From: Taeniopygia guttata
Taxonomy: Eukaryota > Chordata > Aves > Passeriformes > Estrildidae
Reading direction: 5' to 3'
Length of the DNA stretch: 64,000 bases
Assembly: GCF_048771995.1 (NCBI RefSeq)
Contig: NC_133024.1
Coordinates: forward strand, 22,398,001 to 22,462,000
The notes beneath the pieces were generated by a model. That model ran no database searches. It was given only the letters and a program-made list of their open reading frames with translations, and was not told the origin of the DNA. The translations under genes were made by a program, and so were the position numbers. Shown here piece after piece: positions 12,401-22,961 of this stretch; position 1 is the first letter of the stretch; each line of letters starts with the position of its first letter.

Positions 12401-15400
12401 CAGCCCTCTGCAACCTAGTGGGAGGTTATTGAAATAGCTGAAGGCAAATTGCTAAGAAGATGGAGCTGGGTTTTTCACATCAGTGGTGCGGTGGGAGGAC
12501 AAGAGGCTACAGGAATGAGCTGGAAGAAAGGTGCAAACTGGTCATGAAGGTTACTTTTCTGACTACAGCGGCAGTGGGACAGTGGAGCCAGTTGCTTGGT
12601 AAGTCTGTGCAGGATCCATCTTTGGAGCTTTTCAAAACCTATTCAAAAATACCCATCCCAGACCATACTGGAGAAGGTGCCACAAGTAAACTTGGCTTCT
12701 CAGGCAGTGGATCAACCCTGTGAGTGTTGGTGCCTAGAAAGGATGCAGCCCCCTGCAGAGAAAAGCATTTGTACAAATATAAAATTCACTCTGTGAGAAT
12801 TGTTTAAGAAATAATTCCAAGAAATGTAAATGGTTTTCAAAGTGGCAGCATTCCCACACATGGCTACAGAAACTTGCTGAAGTGAGCTGTGTCTTTAGGG
12901 TGCTCTCTGCTGGACCCAGCTGCTACATTTCAGAAATCAGGTATTGAATGAGGCAGTCTTCCATTAGACCCTCTGACCCTGAATGAATGCAGGGGAAGGA
13001 AATGGGAATTGGCTTGCAGAATGCAGAAGGGAACTGTGCTTTCTTCTCCAGTTCTCTTGATAATGGTGGTGCTCCTTTGTTTCCTTATAAAAAAGTAAGT
13101 AAAGGGAAAAAAGTCAAACCAAACCATTGAGTTTTTCTGCACAGTTAGGTGAGCTACAAGACATGCAGACTGAAGGCTGACCATCTGAGATTAGGGACTT
13201 TAATGGGTAGGTTCAGCTTCCAAAGAAACACTACACTGTTTTTACTTTAGTTTCAGATTTTGAGATCTGCTTGACCACCTCAAAATATTTAATAAAATAT
13301 GTTTAAAAAATGCTGGGAGCCTTTGCAGTGGGACCCAGTAAGGGATGTTTCTGCAGTTTGAGGCAAAAAGCAATGCAGTTTCTGTGCGCTGTGGAGTCTG
13401 AAGAATATTTTACAAAGCCAATGGCAGGTGTTCACATGAAAGCCAGCTGCTGCTAACCCAGCAGATGAACATGCACTTAACTGAGGGAGTTTCCAAGGTC
13501 CTGAGCATGTTAAAATGCTGAGCTCAAGAATGTGAACCATTAACATTGAAGCAGGTGCTGGTGGGGATGGCTCAGAAGTGAGCCCTCTCAGGATGATGCT
13601 GTCAGATCACACCACCTGCATACTAGACTGTAGCTTGTGTAAGAGGATGCTTGACAGATCAAAATGTTTGGGCTTAAAACCTGTTCTCACTTCTACCTGA
13701 CACTTCTGAAATGGGGAGTAGCTCTGCTGGAGTAGTTAATGAAGTAGTTAATGTTTACCTGTGGGGTATACAAACCCAAAATTTATTCCAGAATTTAACA
13801 GTGAAGAAAAGCCTTTTTATTATATGCCTTGTTCAAAATTTTTAAAATTCTATTTCTGCTCTTTCTTTTATTGCTCTGTTCTAATCATCTTTGCTACAGC
13901 AGCTAGAACCTGCTAGTCTGCATTTCTGGTTTTCATGTGCTGGCGGGGTACTTCTTCTTTATCTCTCCAGTATTTTTTGTCCAGGAATCTCAAAGGATAT
14001 TGCAGGTATTTAATTGAATGAATCCTCACATCTGCCTGGGTGAGGTGGATGGTCAAATATTAATCTCTTAAAGCTGATGAGAGCAAACTACAGAGAGATG
14101 AGCTGATACGATCTCTCATTACCACTCAATGATTATGCAGCAGAACAGTGTCCAGGGTGGAATCCTGGCTCTATCAAACACAGTGCTAATGATCCCTATA
14201 GACTATTCAGGTCAGGTTTCCACCCAATCTCCCTTGACGACCAGTCTGCTTTATCTACAAAATTGTGGTGTTATTATTTTTAACTTCCAAACTCTATAAG
14301 AAGCTTTCCAGTTTATGAATGCCCAATGATTATTTTTTTAAATTTATGCTTATCCACCACTCTCCTGAATTCTTAAAATAAACAACAGAATCTCCACAAT
14401 TCGGATACGAATGGTGATACGAATTCAGATGTGAGTGGGGAGCACATGGATGGGAAAGTAGGAAACCAAGCTGCATCAGGAAATGGCAGGCATGAAAGCC
14501 GTGGTGCATCTAAGCAGGCTCCTGAAGGGTTTTGTGTTTGAGAGCTGATGCTTGGGGCTGCTGCTGGCTCCTGCAGCTGTGAGATGGCTGGCTGCTCGTG
14601 GGTTTGCACGGTGGGAGTTCAAAGAGCACTCGTGGTCAGGACTGCTGAGCTGCAGAAACTCGGCTCTGTCCTCCCTCTGACACCAGTGTCCAGTGGAGCT
14701 CCTGGAGCTCACGGAGCAGCTTAGGTCTCACTGCTCCTGTGTGAGAGACAGGATGAGGAGACAGTGTGACTCCCACATGGTCTCAGCAGATTAGACCTCA
14801 GTGCCAACCTTCTCCTGAAGCTTTCTTTCCCTTTGGAGGTAGAACTGGATGTTGTGAGAAGACTGAGGAGGGTGTTCCCAGCCATGCTGCTGCATGTCCT
14901 CCTCTGTCTGTGCAATGACTACAAGGCACAATGTGTTTAATGCCCAAAACTCAGGGCAGGATACCCTTATGCCACTGCCTTGGAAACCTTGGTGAGCTTC
15001 AGCAGCCACAGCACCAGGGATCAGTAAAGAAGAGGGCAGCAGTATTGGTTGTGTCAGACCTACATGTTGGCCCCCAGAAGATTGTTAGACACACTGCTGA
15101 ATAACACTTCTGTGCCAGAAACCTCCTTAAGAGGAGATGAGGATTTTGAGGCTATAAAATGTTCCTGTTGCTGCTCTGTCACAGCCTTCCCAAAAGATAT
15201 CTCAAAAAGAGACAGTTCTGGTTTGCATGATTGATAAAATAACACATTTCCTGGCCACTGATGACTCTAAAAATGGAGTGTAAAGCACAAACTTCACAAG
15301 TGGCATTTAAATCTGAGGCATTCATCCACCTTAAGCTTCTCCATAAATAAGGGCCAGTTCTGAAGTCTGGTTTGGCAAACCTTCAGTACATGAATAGGTA

Positions 15401-16491
15401 TTCTACACGGTTTTAGGGACTAAATGATTTTTTGGCAACTTCCAGGCTCATGGTGTATTGAAGCATGATGCCATTTCTGCTTCATTGATGGCATTGCTGA
15501 TCCATAAACAGCAGCAAATATTGAAAAAACTTTGGGGCTTTTTGGACTGTTTTTTAATTCTTAGTCTTGCTGGAGTCCTACAGCCCTACAGGAGTCCTGT
15601 GCAATGCCAGGATTGGTGGTTCGGGTTTGGGATGTGTATGAGTTCTCTTCGCTGTTGTTGGATGACTCTTACATCAGCTGCTTTGATTATCCAAGCTCCA
15701 CAGATAGAAATTAGCCTTGAATAGGTCTACAAACACAACTAGGAAATGTACCTACTGTTGTGCTCACCAATCATAACCATTGTATGGGGCAGAGACTGCT
15801 CTACAGATGAGCCTCAGTCCCACACTGTCCACAGCAAGAGTGGGTGCCAAGTATTTTCTAAAGCAAAGCATAATGTGATTTCATTAAGGACTGGAATGCA
15901 CTTGAACTGATAGACTATTCCAGTCTGAAATAAAACTCATCTTTTAATAATATTTTTTAGTTGCAATCAAACTGAAGAGTCTAATTCTATCTTGCTGGGA
16001 TGGCTTCCCACACACACACACACACACACACTTATTCCTTTTTTTTAATCCATGTAGCATACCCAAGCAGTACACAGCCTGCAGGACAGCTCCAGGGCTG
16101 TTCCCCACAGATCAGTCTAAATGTTGCTACAGCCTTCACTGGGAACATGACCACGCATGCAGTGGTGTGGTTCAATTCTGCTGACCATTTCTGACAGGTA
16201 CTCACCTCCAGGTACACCATCCATGGCATCACCAAAGTAGCCACCAGCAAATCTGCCACTGCCAGGCTCACCACGAGGTAGTTGGTTGTGGTTTGCAAGG
16301 TGCGTTCCCTCAGCACAGCCAAGCAGACCAGCACATTCCCAAAGATGATAGCCAGAATCAAGATGCAGTAGCAGAGGGCGTAGTAGGCGTGTGAATGGGG
16401 CAGCTCAGGCTCTGTGGTGCTGTTTGCCCCACAGGGAATGGGGTCTGTTCCGTTAGGATGGCTGCTGGCTCTAGTGAAGAGGGCCATGGGG
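6256..16491 (-). CDS. DRD3: Dopamine receptor D3, six coding exons (gene-level entry)
   Basis: This gene encodes a class A GPCR of the D2-like family, which binds dopamine at the plasma membrane and couples to Gi/o. Coding segments are 16206-16487, 11114-11226, 9754-9896, 8475-8671, 7258-7603 and 6256-6452. They total 1278 nt (425 residues plus TGA), and every boundary has AG/GT and a matching phase (0, 2, 1, 0, 1). Visible landmarks are N-glycosylation sequons at N12 and N22, N51 (TM1), D79 (TM2), the ligand Asp D114 in TM3 (TMDVMMC), DRY at 131-133, extracellular C107 and C185, TM5 serines S196, S197 and S200, CWLP at 366-369, NPIIY at 404-408 and terminal C424-C425. The human protein is 400 residues; the extra length lies mainly in the N-terminus and third cytoplasmic loop. 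DRD3 rather than DRD2 is supported by the AHAYYAL-type N-terminus, LTRQ-SQ after TM5, VRKLSNGR-like loop sequence and the [10 protein letters not shown] end. No frameshift or internal stop is seen. Confidence 0.96.
7258..7603 (-). CDS. DRD3: DRD3 fifth coding exon (third cytoplasmic loop, start of TM6)
   Basis: This 346-bp exon follows TTTTGCAG and ends before GTGAGT. It encodes residues 246 to part of 361. Most is the long third cytoplasmic loop, rich in Arg, Lys and Ser, which diverges from mammals in its first two thirds. The segments [12 protein letters not shown] and [16 protein letters not shown] align with conserved mammalian D3 loop sequence, and [14 protein letters not shown] enters TM6. 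The acceptor is inferred from a good pyrimidine tract and correct phase. A slightly different acceptor would change a few loop residues only, so the far N-terminal edge is the least certain part of the gene model. Confidence 0.9.
8475..8671 (-). CDS. DRD3: DRD3 fourth coding exon (extracellular loop 2, TM5, start of loop 3)
   Basis: This 197-bp exon begins after TTCCCAG and ends before GTAAGA. It encodes residues 180-245. [10 protein letters not shown] carries C185, the disulfide partner of C107. TM5 has [13 protein letters not shown] with the catechol-contact serines S196, S197 and S200. The basic start of the third cytoplasmic loop follows ([18 protein letters not shown]). It ends phase 0 after Gln245. 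Without the splice the frame would hit a stop soon after the donor, which supports the chosen boundary. Confidence 0.94.
9397..9413. repeat. (TG)n microsatellite in a DRD3 intron
   Basis: About eight TG dinucleotides lie in the intron between the third and fourth coding exons of DRD3. It is potentially polymorphic. Confidence 0.85.
9754..9896 (-). CDS. DRD3: DRD3 third coding exon (DRY end, loop 2, TM4)
   Basis: This 143-bp exon follows acceptor TCTGCAG and ends before donor GTAGGT. It completes Arg132, gives Y133 and TAVVKP, then the second cytoplasmic loop with [13 protein letters not shown], and TM4 with [19 protein letters not shown] ending at residue 180. The GQSSCRR segment and the FGFNTTG exit of TM4 are nearly identical to mammalian D3. 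The junction phase is 1, with Gly180 split over the intron. Confidence 0.95.
11114..11226 (-). CDS. DRD3: DRD3 second coding exon (extracellular loop 1, TM3)
   Basis: This 113-bp exon sits between a GGCACAG acceptor and a GTGAGA donor. It encodes residues 95 to part of 132: VTGGVW, the loop cysteine C107, the ligand-binding Asp D114 in [10 protein letters not shown], and the start of the DRY motif (D131, R132 split over the junction). The exon is 113 bp and phase 0 to phase 2, so skipping it would shift the reading frame. DRD3 exon-skipping isoforms of this sort are described in mammals; nothing here shows whether it happens in this species. Confidence 0.95.
12205..12690 (+). mobile_element. 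CR1 LINE fragment, degraded, plus orientation
   Basis: The sequence follows the 3' part of avian CR1. It starts with a TCTGGAATACTGCACCTGGTTTT-like block, followed by the segment equivalent to the AGGGAGCTGGG...CTGGAAAAGAG region, then a block like the CCATCTTTGGAGCTTTTCAAAAC segment near the end. Frameshifts and substitutions are plentiful and the terminal octamer repeats are not evident, so it is an old, inactive copy. It sits in the largest DRD3 intron, antisense to the gene. Confidence 0.7.
16009..16031. repeat. (CA)n microsatellite near the DRD3 first coding exon
   Basis: About eleven CA units lie roughly 180 bp inside the intron following the first coding exon. Its purity suggests it may vary between individuals. 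Confidence 0.9.
16206..16491 (-). CDS. DRD3: DRD3 first coding exon (N-terminus, TM1, TM2)
   Basis: The exon begins after a strong pyrimidine tract ending in CAG, four bases before the ATG at 16487. It ends at 16206 with donor GTGAGT. It encodes residues 1-94: a glycosylated extracellular N-terminus (sequons NGT at 12 and NST at 22), TM1 around residues 35-58 with the GN pair at 50-51, the first cytoplasmic loop with [10 protein letters not shown], and TM2 with the conserved LAVAD ending at D79. The chosen start is the only ATG between the acceptor and TM1 that gives a D3-like N-terminus, and it immediately follows the acceptor, as in other D2-like receptors. The junction is phase 0, after Glu94. 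Confidence 0.95.
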
Positions 16492-18190
16492 CTGCCACAG
16501 CAAAGAGAAAGAGAGAGGACTGAAAATCAGAGCTCTGCAATGACTATGGAAAACAGTACCCTCTGTGGCTACTAATATGATTTTTATACTTTCTGTATGA
16601 ATTCTCCTTCAAGCCAATCAGAAAGGTCTTTTTTTCTGCCCATATACAGGCAGAGCTTTGCTTAAAGACTTGGTTGGCCTGTTCGGTTTTTCACTGAATC
16701 TAAACCAAGTGAAGAACGCAAGATTTCACCTCCTGTGTGCATGTGAAAGGTGGATCTTACCAATCAATGCAGCTGTTTGGAAAGTGGACAATGGTTTTGA
16801 GATGCACCAAAGCCACACCAAAGCCACAAGTCAGCTGGGCAAGAGTGCAGCCTGAAAGACAACAATTTGAAATGATGAGCAAGACCCAGCATAGATACCC
16901 AAACATACTAGGGCTTGGCCAAAATTTGGAACTTGCATCTTTTCTTCTGGGAAGTATCATCTTCCTTCACTCATCCAAAACTATCTTCAATAACCTCACA
17001 CACTCAAGTGTTTGTCAGCCTGGCAGCAAGCACCACCTCCAGAATTCCTCCTTTCCTGCAGCATGTCCCAAGTCCTGCCTGCTTTGGTAAAGGGTTGACT
17101 GCTGGTGCTGCTCCCATTACATCCATACTGTGTCTGTGTTTTCTATGCCTGGCCAGAAGATGTGCTTCCTGTGCTGAAAAGCAAACTAGCTTGATATTTG
17201 GGATGAAATACTGAAAAGATGCATGGAGGGTGCTCTGCATTTCTTTTTGTTACAATAGATTCAAGTCTGTTCTCAGTAACCTACCCTTCCTTGATTTAAG
17301 AGGAGGATTTTTCCCCAGAAATACGAAAGCTGCTGTACTGAGGTTGTTCCATGACATTTAATGGCTTGTATCTTTTTTTCCGTTGCTACTGCTCCTGTTG
17401 CTGAACTCATCATCAGTATGACAGGTATGAAAAGCAAGGACAAAGCATTGCCATGCCAGTGGTAAAAATATGACTCTGTTTCACCTCACCCCTTGAACAG
17501 CAGCATCTGTGGTGCACAGCTGCTGCACAGCTATGCTCCTGGAAGAGTAGCTGTGCCATGGGTATAAATTGCTCCAGCCCCTTGGGATATACTCATCCTT
17601 AAAACTGGTGCCACTCTCCCCTGATGCTTTGTAGCTGGGAGAGGACAAGGGTAGAATGAGATGGAAACTGAACTTCCCCATGTCTTGCAAACACAGATCC
17701 CTCAGAACAGGGGTGAAACAATCTCTTACGGCTTGTGCTTGTCTCCTCTATCTTTCTTCTGCCCAACCCTGACAAAGAAGTTAAGCTTTCCACTGGATCA
17801 CAAAGATCTCTTGTAGCATGAGTGCTGCTGCTGGCCAGGACTGTTCATAAAACAGTTTTGCTGCAGCCACCCAAAGACAGGATTCATTTATTGTGTCCCT
17901 TGCACAGACACAGTTCCCACTCTGGGAATTCTGTATTGTCTGGAGCCAGGAAAGGCTGGTACTGTACTGCTGGAAAAAGCAGCTGCCTAGGTGATAAGCA
18001 AGGCCAGAACAGGAAATGAACAAAACATCACCTATAATATACACATAACCAGAAGACATAAGGCATCCCTACACACAGTTTGGCTGTGGGTTTCCTGTTT
18101 TGTCTTCTGTTTCTTATAGCCACAAGCACTATTTTCAACTCTCACCCCAAAGTCAGTCTTCCCTCCCAAGATCGCTCCCAGCCCTGCCAG
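16492..18190 (-). other. DRD3: Probable 5' intron of DRD3, no coding exon seen
   Basis: This sequence lies between the first coding exon and the CpG island. The pyrimidine-rich acceptor at 16492 onward shows that an upstream noncoding exon must exist. I see no coding exon, element or structured RNA in this stretch. Confidence 0.5.
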
Positions 18191-18734
18191 GTCCCTCATC
18201 CCTGGACTGTCCTCAGCCGGCCCGCCCCCCCACCCCCGCCTCAGTCCTGCTCACTCTGCCCCTGGCCAGGGCGCTGCCAAGGCAGGCTCGTACCAGTACC
18301 TGGATACCTTCCCGGAGGGGTGGCAGGACACCCGCGACCCTGCGATTCCAGGACTGCCATGGGGACAAGGGTCGCAGCCGTGGGGAAGAGCAGAGGGAGG
18401 GGAAAGGGGGGGGGAAAGGGACGCTCCTCTCGTGGGTCTCCGCTTCGGAGGGGCCCGGGTGCTTGTCCCGGCCCACACGGCAGCTCCGGGGGCGGGGAAG
18501 GCTCCGGGTCCGAGCGCGGGGTCAGGTGTGGCGGTGGCTCTGGGCTGGTCTCAGCTGCGGTGCTGCTCTGCTCCCGCACCCGAGGGGCAGCGGAGCTGCG
18601 CGTTCCCCGTGGTGCCCCGGGCCGGCTGCCGTGTGCCCCGGCCGGGCCGGGGCTGGGAGAACCGGGCAGGGAGGGGAGAAGGGACTGCCGGCACCGGGCG
18701 GGAGGGGAGCGGGCGGCAGCAATCAGCACTCACC

Positions 18735-18900
18735 CCGGCCCGTCGGGCGCCGCTGCCGCCGAGCAGACCTCGGTCCCGGTCCTGGTCCCGGTCCTGGTCC
18801 CGGTCCCGGTCCCGGTCCCGGTCCCGCTGACTCCCGGCCCGATCCACTCCCTCCCGCCGCCTTCCCGGCGCGGAGCCGCGGGGCGGGACCGGGCTGGCCA
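18735..18900 (-). other. DRD3: Candidate DRD3 noncoding first exon
   Basis: On the minus strand a good splice donor, GGG followed by GTGAGT, has its GT at 18733-18732, inside the CpG island. Joining it to the acceptor at 16491 would give a noncoding first exon ending at 18735. The left boundary (transcription start) is not visible; the end at 18900 is arbitrary. This would place the GGTCCC hexamer array in or next to the 5'UTR. Confidence 0.35.
18772..18826. repeat. GGTCCC hexanucleotide array in the CpG island
   Basis: About nine GGTCCC or GGTCCT units are in tandem, with unit variants concentrated on the left side. On the minus (DRD3) strand it reads GGGACC/AGGACC, giving a run of spaced G triplets that might form G-quadruplex structure. 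It lies just upstream of the candidate first-exon donor. Confidence 0.9.
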
Positions 18901-19193
18901 CCTCCTCCCGCCCGCCCCCTGCCCCGGGACCCCGCGGCGCCCGGCGAGGGCCTCGCCGCCCGAACCCTCCGAGGCTGCCCGAGGCTGCCCCTCTGCCAAA
19001 GGGGCGCGGCCGAAGGCGCCTGGGCCAATTTTGGCGCCGGGGTCCGCAGCAAGGGCACGCTTGGCTGAGGGATGGAGCTGCTCCTGCCTGGGGGCGAAGC
19101 GGGGCGCCGGGAGCTCGGGGCGCCGCCGCTGCGGCCGAGCGCGGGGAGATGCCTCGGCCGGGGCTGCTTGTCCAGCAGATAGAAAGCTGCCAC

Positions 19194-19319
19194 TAAAAAA
19201 ACAAAACAAAGCAAAACAAAAACAAAAAACAAAAACAAAACCCCAAAAACCAAAACAAACAAAAAACCCCACAAACAAACCAAAAAACCAAACCAAAACA
19301 AAACAAAAAAAAAACCAAC
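19194..19319. repeat. CAAAA/CCAAAA-rich low-complexity tract
   Basis: A tract of roughly 125 bp has almost no G or T on the plus strand (A and C only), made of irregular CAAAA, CAAAAA and CCAAAA units. It abuts the edge of the CpG island. On the minus strand it is a T/G tract. The long minus-strand frame through it (Phe/Val/Leu-rich) is an artefact of this composition. Confidence 0.9.
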
Positions 19320-21001
19320 ACAGCAAACAGTTGAAAAAATTATCAAAGCAGAGATGATTTTAAGAAAGGGAAGGTTTAACAAACATATACCTTTAAATAA
19401 AGTGCCTTAAACCTGAAATGAAGCGAAGAAGCTGGAAAGGAGACTAATAATGGGAAGCATCCTTCTCCAGGGATCACTGCCAGTAGGCACAGCATGAATG
19501 ACCAGGGTACGGCTATAAACCCTGCCACATCTCTGCCATGTGGCTTTCCTTGAGGTCTGAGATCAAGTTTTCTGAGGTACATTTCTCCTCAGACTGTAGT
19601 CACTGAGGTGCAAGTGATGCCAGTGTATCTTCTATCTCTGGAGGTTGGGTTGTGCTCATCACCCACTCTGGCACAGCAAATGGGGCTGGCAGGGAGTTGT
19701 CAGGAGGGTGCAGGAAGCTCAGCAGCAGAGCTGAGGTTTCCCTTAGCTACATGTATGACCTGTGGCCCTAGCAGGAGGAGACAAAGTGCCCTTCCTCTTT
19801 CTGCACCCGCAGATCAGAGTGGCCACAGGCTGGTTTGTATGTGGGAAGGAAAAGAGGAGATCCTGTGGAGAGCAGAACTTATCTACCTATTTTTAAGAAT
19901 TTACTTAAGAAGGATGTGTTGGGACTTGGGCTTCCTGGATCATCTCTCCTGCCTGCAGTTGTGCAGGCTAAGCTCTTTGTGGGTGAGGGTGGTAGGAGGG
20001 AGTAGAGAGCCCTCATACCCATCAGGTGTGAGGGGTGAGAGTACCATCCTTGGCCTGGCAGGGGATGGTGAAGGTTCCCCTACAGGCTTTGATGGGACTA
20101 ATCAGCAGCACTGCTTTTACCGAGGCTGTGGCTGCCCCATGGCAGCTCTGTCGATGGCACTGGAGGGCTGTGATGAGTCACTGCCCAGTCCCTAGGGTGA
20201 CACACGCACGCATAGCTGCCAGGCTATGAGACCAAATGACCTGTGAAGGGCTCTCCAGCCCCTTCATTCCCTTGGGAGCCCCCAAACGGTGTGACACGAA
20301 CTACATTTACCGAGCTTAGATTGGATTTGTACAGTTGAGTTCTGTCAGCTGAACCATACTGCTCTCTTTTGGGGAAATACACTCGCTAGCCGTGCCCGAG
20401 GCAATCAAGGAAGGGGGGTAAGTCCTCCTAACCATGTCCAGCAGAGGCTTTTTAGCTGTGAGCTTGGAAAGAGTGTCACACAGTCACCCTTGTGTGGTTA
20501 AAGCTGGAGGGGAGAGCACGCACCGTGATGTGTGATGGTGAGGGCAGTTCGAGCCACATGAGACCAGTGAGCATGACTCCTCACAGGGGGCTGGCAGAGA
20601 GATGGAGACATTTTAACTTTAACAGTTTTGAAAAGCAGTTTGTTTGTGGGCAATTCCCAAAGGACTGTGGCTGGCAAAGTGCTCACAGTGGCTCTAGGGT
20701 GGTGGGACAACAACAGGCCTGGCTGCTGTCAGCTGTTGGATGTAGCAGCTAGCCACAGCTCGATAAAGAGACACTGCAGCCCTCCTCAAAGGTAAGGGAG
20801 ATGCAGCAGGGGGAATGCATTGCTATTACCACAAAATCACCATTGTTTGCTTCACATTTTTATCTTCCAGTGCTGAAACTTTCCCTTTGCCTTTTGTGTC
20901 GGTGGATCCCCTGGTTGTGTCTCCCTTGTGAAACTTGTTTCTTGCTTTTAATTATTTTTATCTGATTTCTTAATATTACTCTGACACCAGGAAAAAAAAA
21001 A
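19320..21001. other. Intergenic, no gene recognised
   Basis: The open frames, including a 195-codon plus-strand frame beginning at 19608, show no domain, plausible splice structure or membrane pattern that I can identify. No repeat family is evident. Confidence 0.45.
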
Positions 21002-21310
21002 ATCATAGACTCACAGAATCATAGACTGGTTTGGGTTAGAGAGATCTTTACACTTACCTAATTACAATGGGGCCTTGTACACTTCCAGGGATGGGTCATC
21101 CACAGCTTTCCTGAGCAACCTGTTCCAGTGCCTCATCACCCTTACAATATCTTCCTAATATCTAATTTAAACCTACCCTCTTTCAGTGTAAAGCTATTCC
21201 TCCTTGTCCTGTCACTATGTGCCCTTGTAAAAAGTCTGTCTCCGTCTTCCTTGTAGGCCCCTTTAGGCACTGGAAGGCTTCTATAGCATGTTCATGGAAG
21301 CTTCTCTTGT
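21002..21310 (-). mobile_element. CR1 LINE 3' tail, minus orientation
   Basis: It begins with the reverse complement of the CR1 terminal ATTCTATGA-type repeats (AATCATAGACTCACAGAATCATAGACTGG). Next comes the GTTTGGGTTAGAGAGATCTTT block and the reverse complement of the LINE 3'UTR and C-terminal coding region (cues GAGCAACCTGTTCCAGTGCC and CCTAATATCTAATTTAAACC). It is truncated at its 5' side and diverged, so inactive. Confidence 0.85.
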
Positions 21311-22961
21311 CCAAATGTAATTCTTCAAAAATAATCTAGTCGTAAATGCTTCTGTTCTATTGAAGCTCATTATCCTAAGTGCTCCTTCCCCACTTCCTTC
21401 CTGGAATGGCTCTCTTCACACCCCCTTGGCTGGTTTTCCCAAGATTGGAAGTTCTTTGGGGAAGGGACTTAATGACTTTCTTGTGTTTGCTTTGCAGCAG
21501 AGGTCTTGTGGAGCAAGCTAATAATCTTTGTGATCATTTAATTTAGAATAGATTTCACCACACACAGAGGCAAGGCTGAATTAAAATTGCATAAGCAATC
21601 TAGATGGTGATATTTGCAGTGGGTTTTATTAACAGTACAACTTCTTTAATACAGTGGTTAGTGCAATGTCTCTATCCACAAAATCCTCTCCTTCTTCCTA
21701 CCCCAAAATCAGGTGTATAGTGTAGATTTGCCCTTGTTAAACACTGGACATGTTGCAGGTCTTGGTTGTAACGTCATGGTATCACTGGAGCAAGGCAGTG
21801 AAACAGGTCAGGAGTAAGTTGTTAGAACCTCCAAATGAAAGAATATGCCAACAGGCATTGCTGAAACTCCTGGTTCTCCCCCTCCTTCACAGGCTTTCTG
21901 TCCCATGGGTAGAAAGGGGAGAGGCACCATCATTCCCAAACCTGGTGAATTCCCAGTCTGTTTCTTTGCCCTCACCTCCAACACCAACTCCTTAATTCTT
22001 CTTTTCAGTCCTATGTGTCCTTGCTCTTTGGTAAAAATTTCAAGTAACTTGGATAAATGCCAGTGTTCCCTCTTAATATTTCCCCACCTCCTTGCTCGAC
22101 AGGCCTGAAATTCCTCTCTGCTGTTTATCCACTGAGGGTTTGTGCACTCCTGTTCCCTTGTGCATCTCTCCAGCCTGTGTTTGTGTCTTTTCCTTTGGTT
22201 TCCAGCCACAGTCTCAGCATCCTGTCCAGTTCCCAAACCCGTTTGTCCTTCCCTACTAATGCTGATTCCCAAGCTCCTCACTCTTCACTTTGCCGTCTCT
22301 GGCAGGGTTGCTATGCCCTCCACTCCTGCAGCTTAAAGGATTGTTTGCAAATGGTATTTATTGTGATTTCACACCACAGTTGCTGTCACTACAGCCAGCA
22401 TTTGAGGTGCAGTGTCTAATATGTACCACCCAGGTGGAATAAATCCTCCATCCTACTTCCTGCAAGCCAGGGTGCCCTCGTGACAGTATTGTTAAAATAC
22501 TCTGTTATCCAAGGGGATTTTCAATACCTGACTGCACAAAGCCCTAATTTGACCTCATGGCTGACCCTGTTTGGAGCAGGATGCTGGACTAGACCTCTCC
22601 TGGGTACTCTTCCCAAGCTGAGTTATCCTACACTGACATGAAAATAACCTTGTTTGCTGGATGTGAAGTAAACAGAACTTTTCTGGCTGGCACAGCCTGC
22701 AAACTTCCAACAGAACTTTAATTCATACCCATACCATCTTAGCAGGATATGCCTGCTTGGCCTTGGTGTTTTTTTTACAAAACTCACCTGTTTTCAAAGT
22801 GGTGGCCAAAATGAAACTCAGTCAGTTTCAGGATTATCTATGCACAGCAGCTTGTGGAATCAGTACAGACTCCTCGAAGAAGCTACCACAGCTCATGTCA
22901 AATAAGATTCATGTGAGATTCAGATCCAGCTGATATTGATTCCCTTCTGCCCAGCCATTAC
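21311..22961. other. Intergenic or possible intron, no confident gene
   Basis: A 157-codon minus-strand frame (22281-21808) is Lys/Arg/Glu-rich and open, but begins right after an in-frame TGA and lacks a clear acceptor in phase. I do not recognise it. If the cysteine-rich candidate to its right is real, its later exons would lie here. Confidence 0.35.

Larger units (their letters stand above)
11227..16205 (-). other. DRD3: Largest DRD3 coding-region intron
   Basis: The intron is 4979 bp with GTGAGT at its 5' end and CAG at its 3' end. It contains the degraded CR1 copy at about 12.2-12.7 kb and a CA repeat close to the donor. Open frames inside it on either strand show no recognisable protein. 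I see no conserved-looking exon in it. Confidence 0.8.
18190..19170. promoter_or_regulatory. DRD3: CpG island, probable DRD3 promoter
   Basis: The block is strikingly G+C-rich with many CG dinucleotides, in sharp contrast to its flanks. It lies about 2 kb upstream of the DRD3 start-codon exon. Long open frames through it on several strands (one of 425 codons) result from the lack of stop codons in GC-rich DNA; their translations are low-complexity Pro/Gly/Arg/Ser and match no family. The most economical reading is promoter plus 5' noncoding exon of DRD3. Promoter activity in the opposite direction cannot be excluded. Confidence 0.65.

Noticed and set aside
18080-19357. Open frame of 425 codons on the plus strand, and overlapping long frames on both strands
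   Set aside because: They lie in a CpG island where stop codons are rare. Translations are low-complexity Pro/Gly/Arg/Ser, end in a Lys/Gln/Thr run from the CAAAA tract, and overlap in several frames. No domain is present.
19608-20195. 195-codon plus-strand frame to the right of the CpG island
   Set aside because: It might suggest a bidirectional promoter, but the translation has no domain or conserved pattern and the start lacks context.
21808-22281. 157-codon Lys/Arg/Glu-rich minus-strand frame
   Set aside because: An in-frame stop lies directly upstream, there is no in-phase acceptor, and no similarity was recognised. Kept only as a possible continuation of the cysteine-rich candidate.
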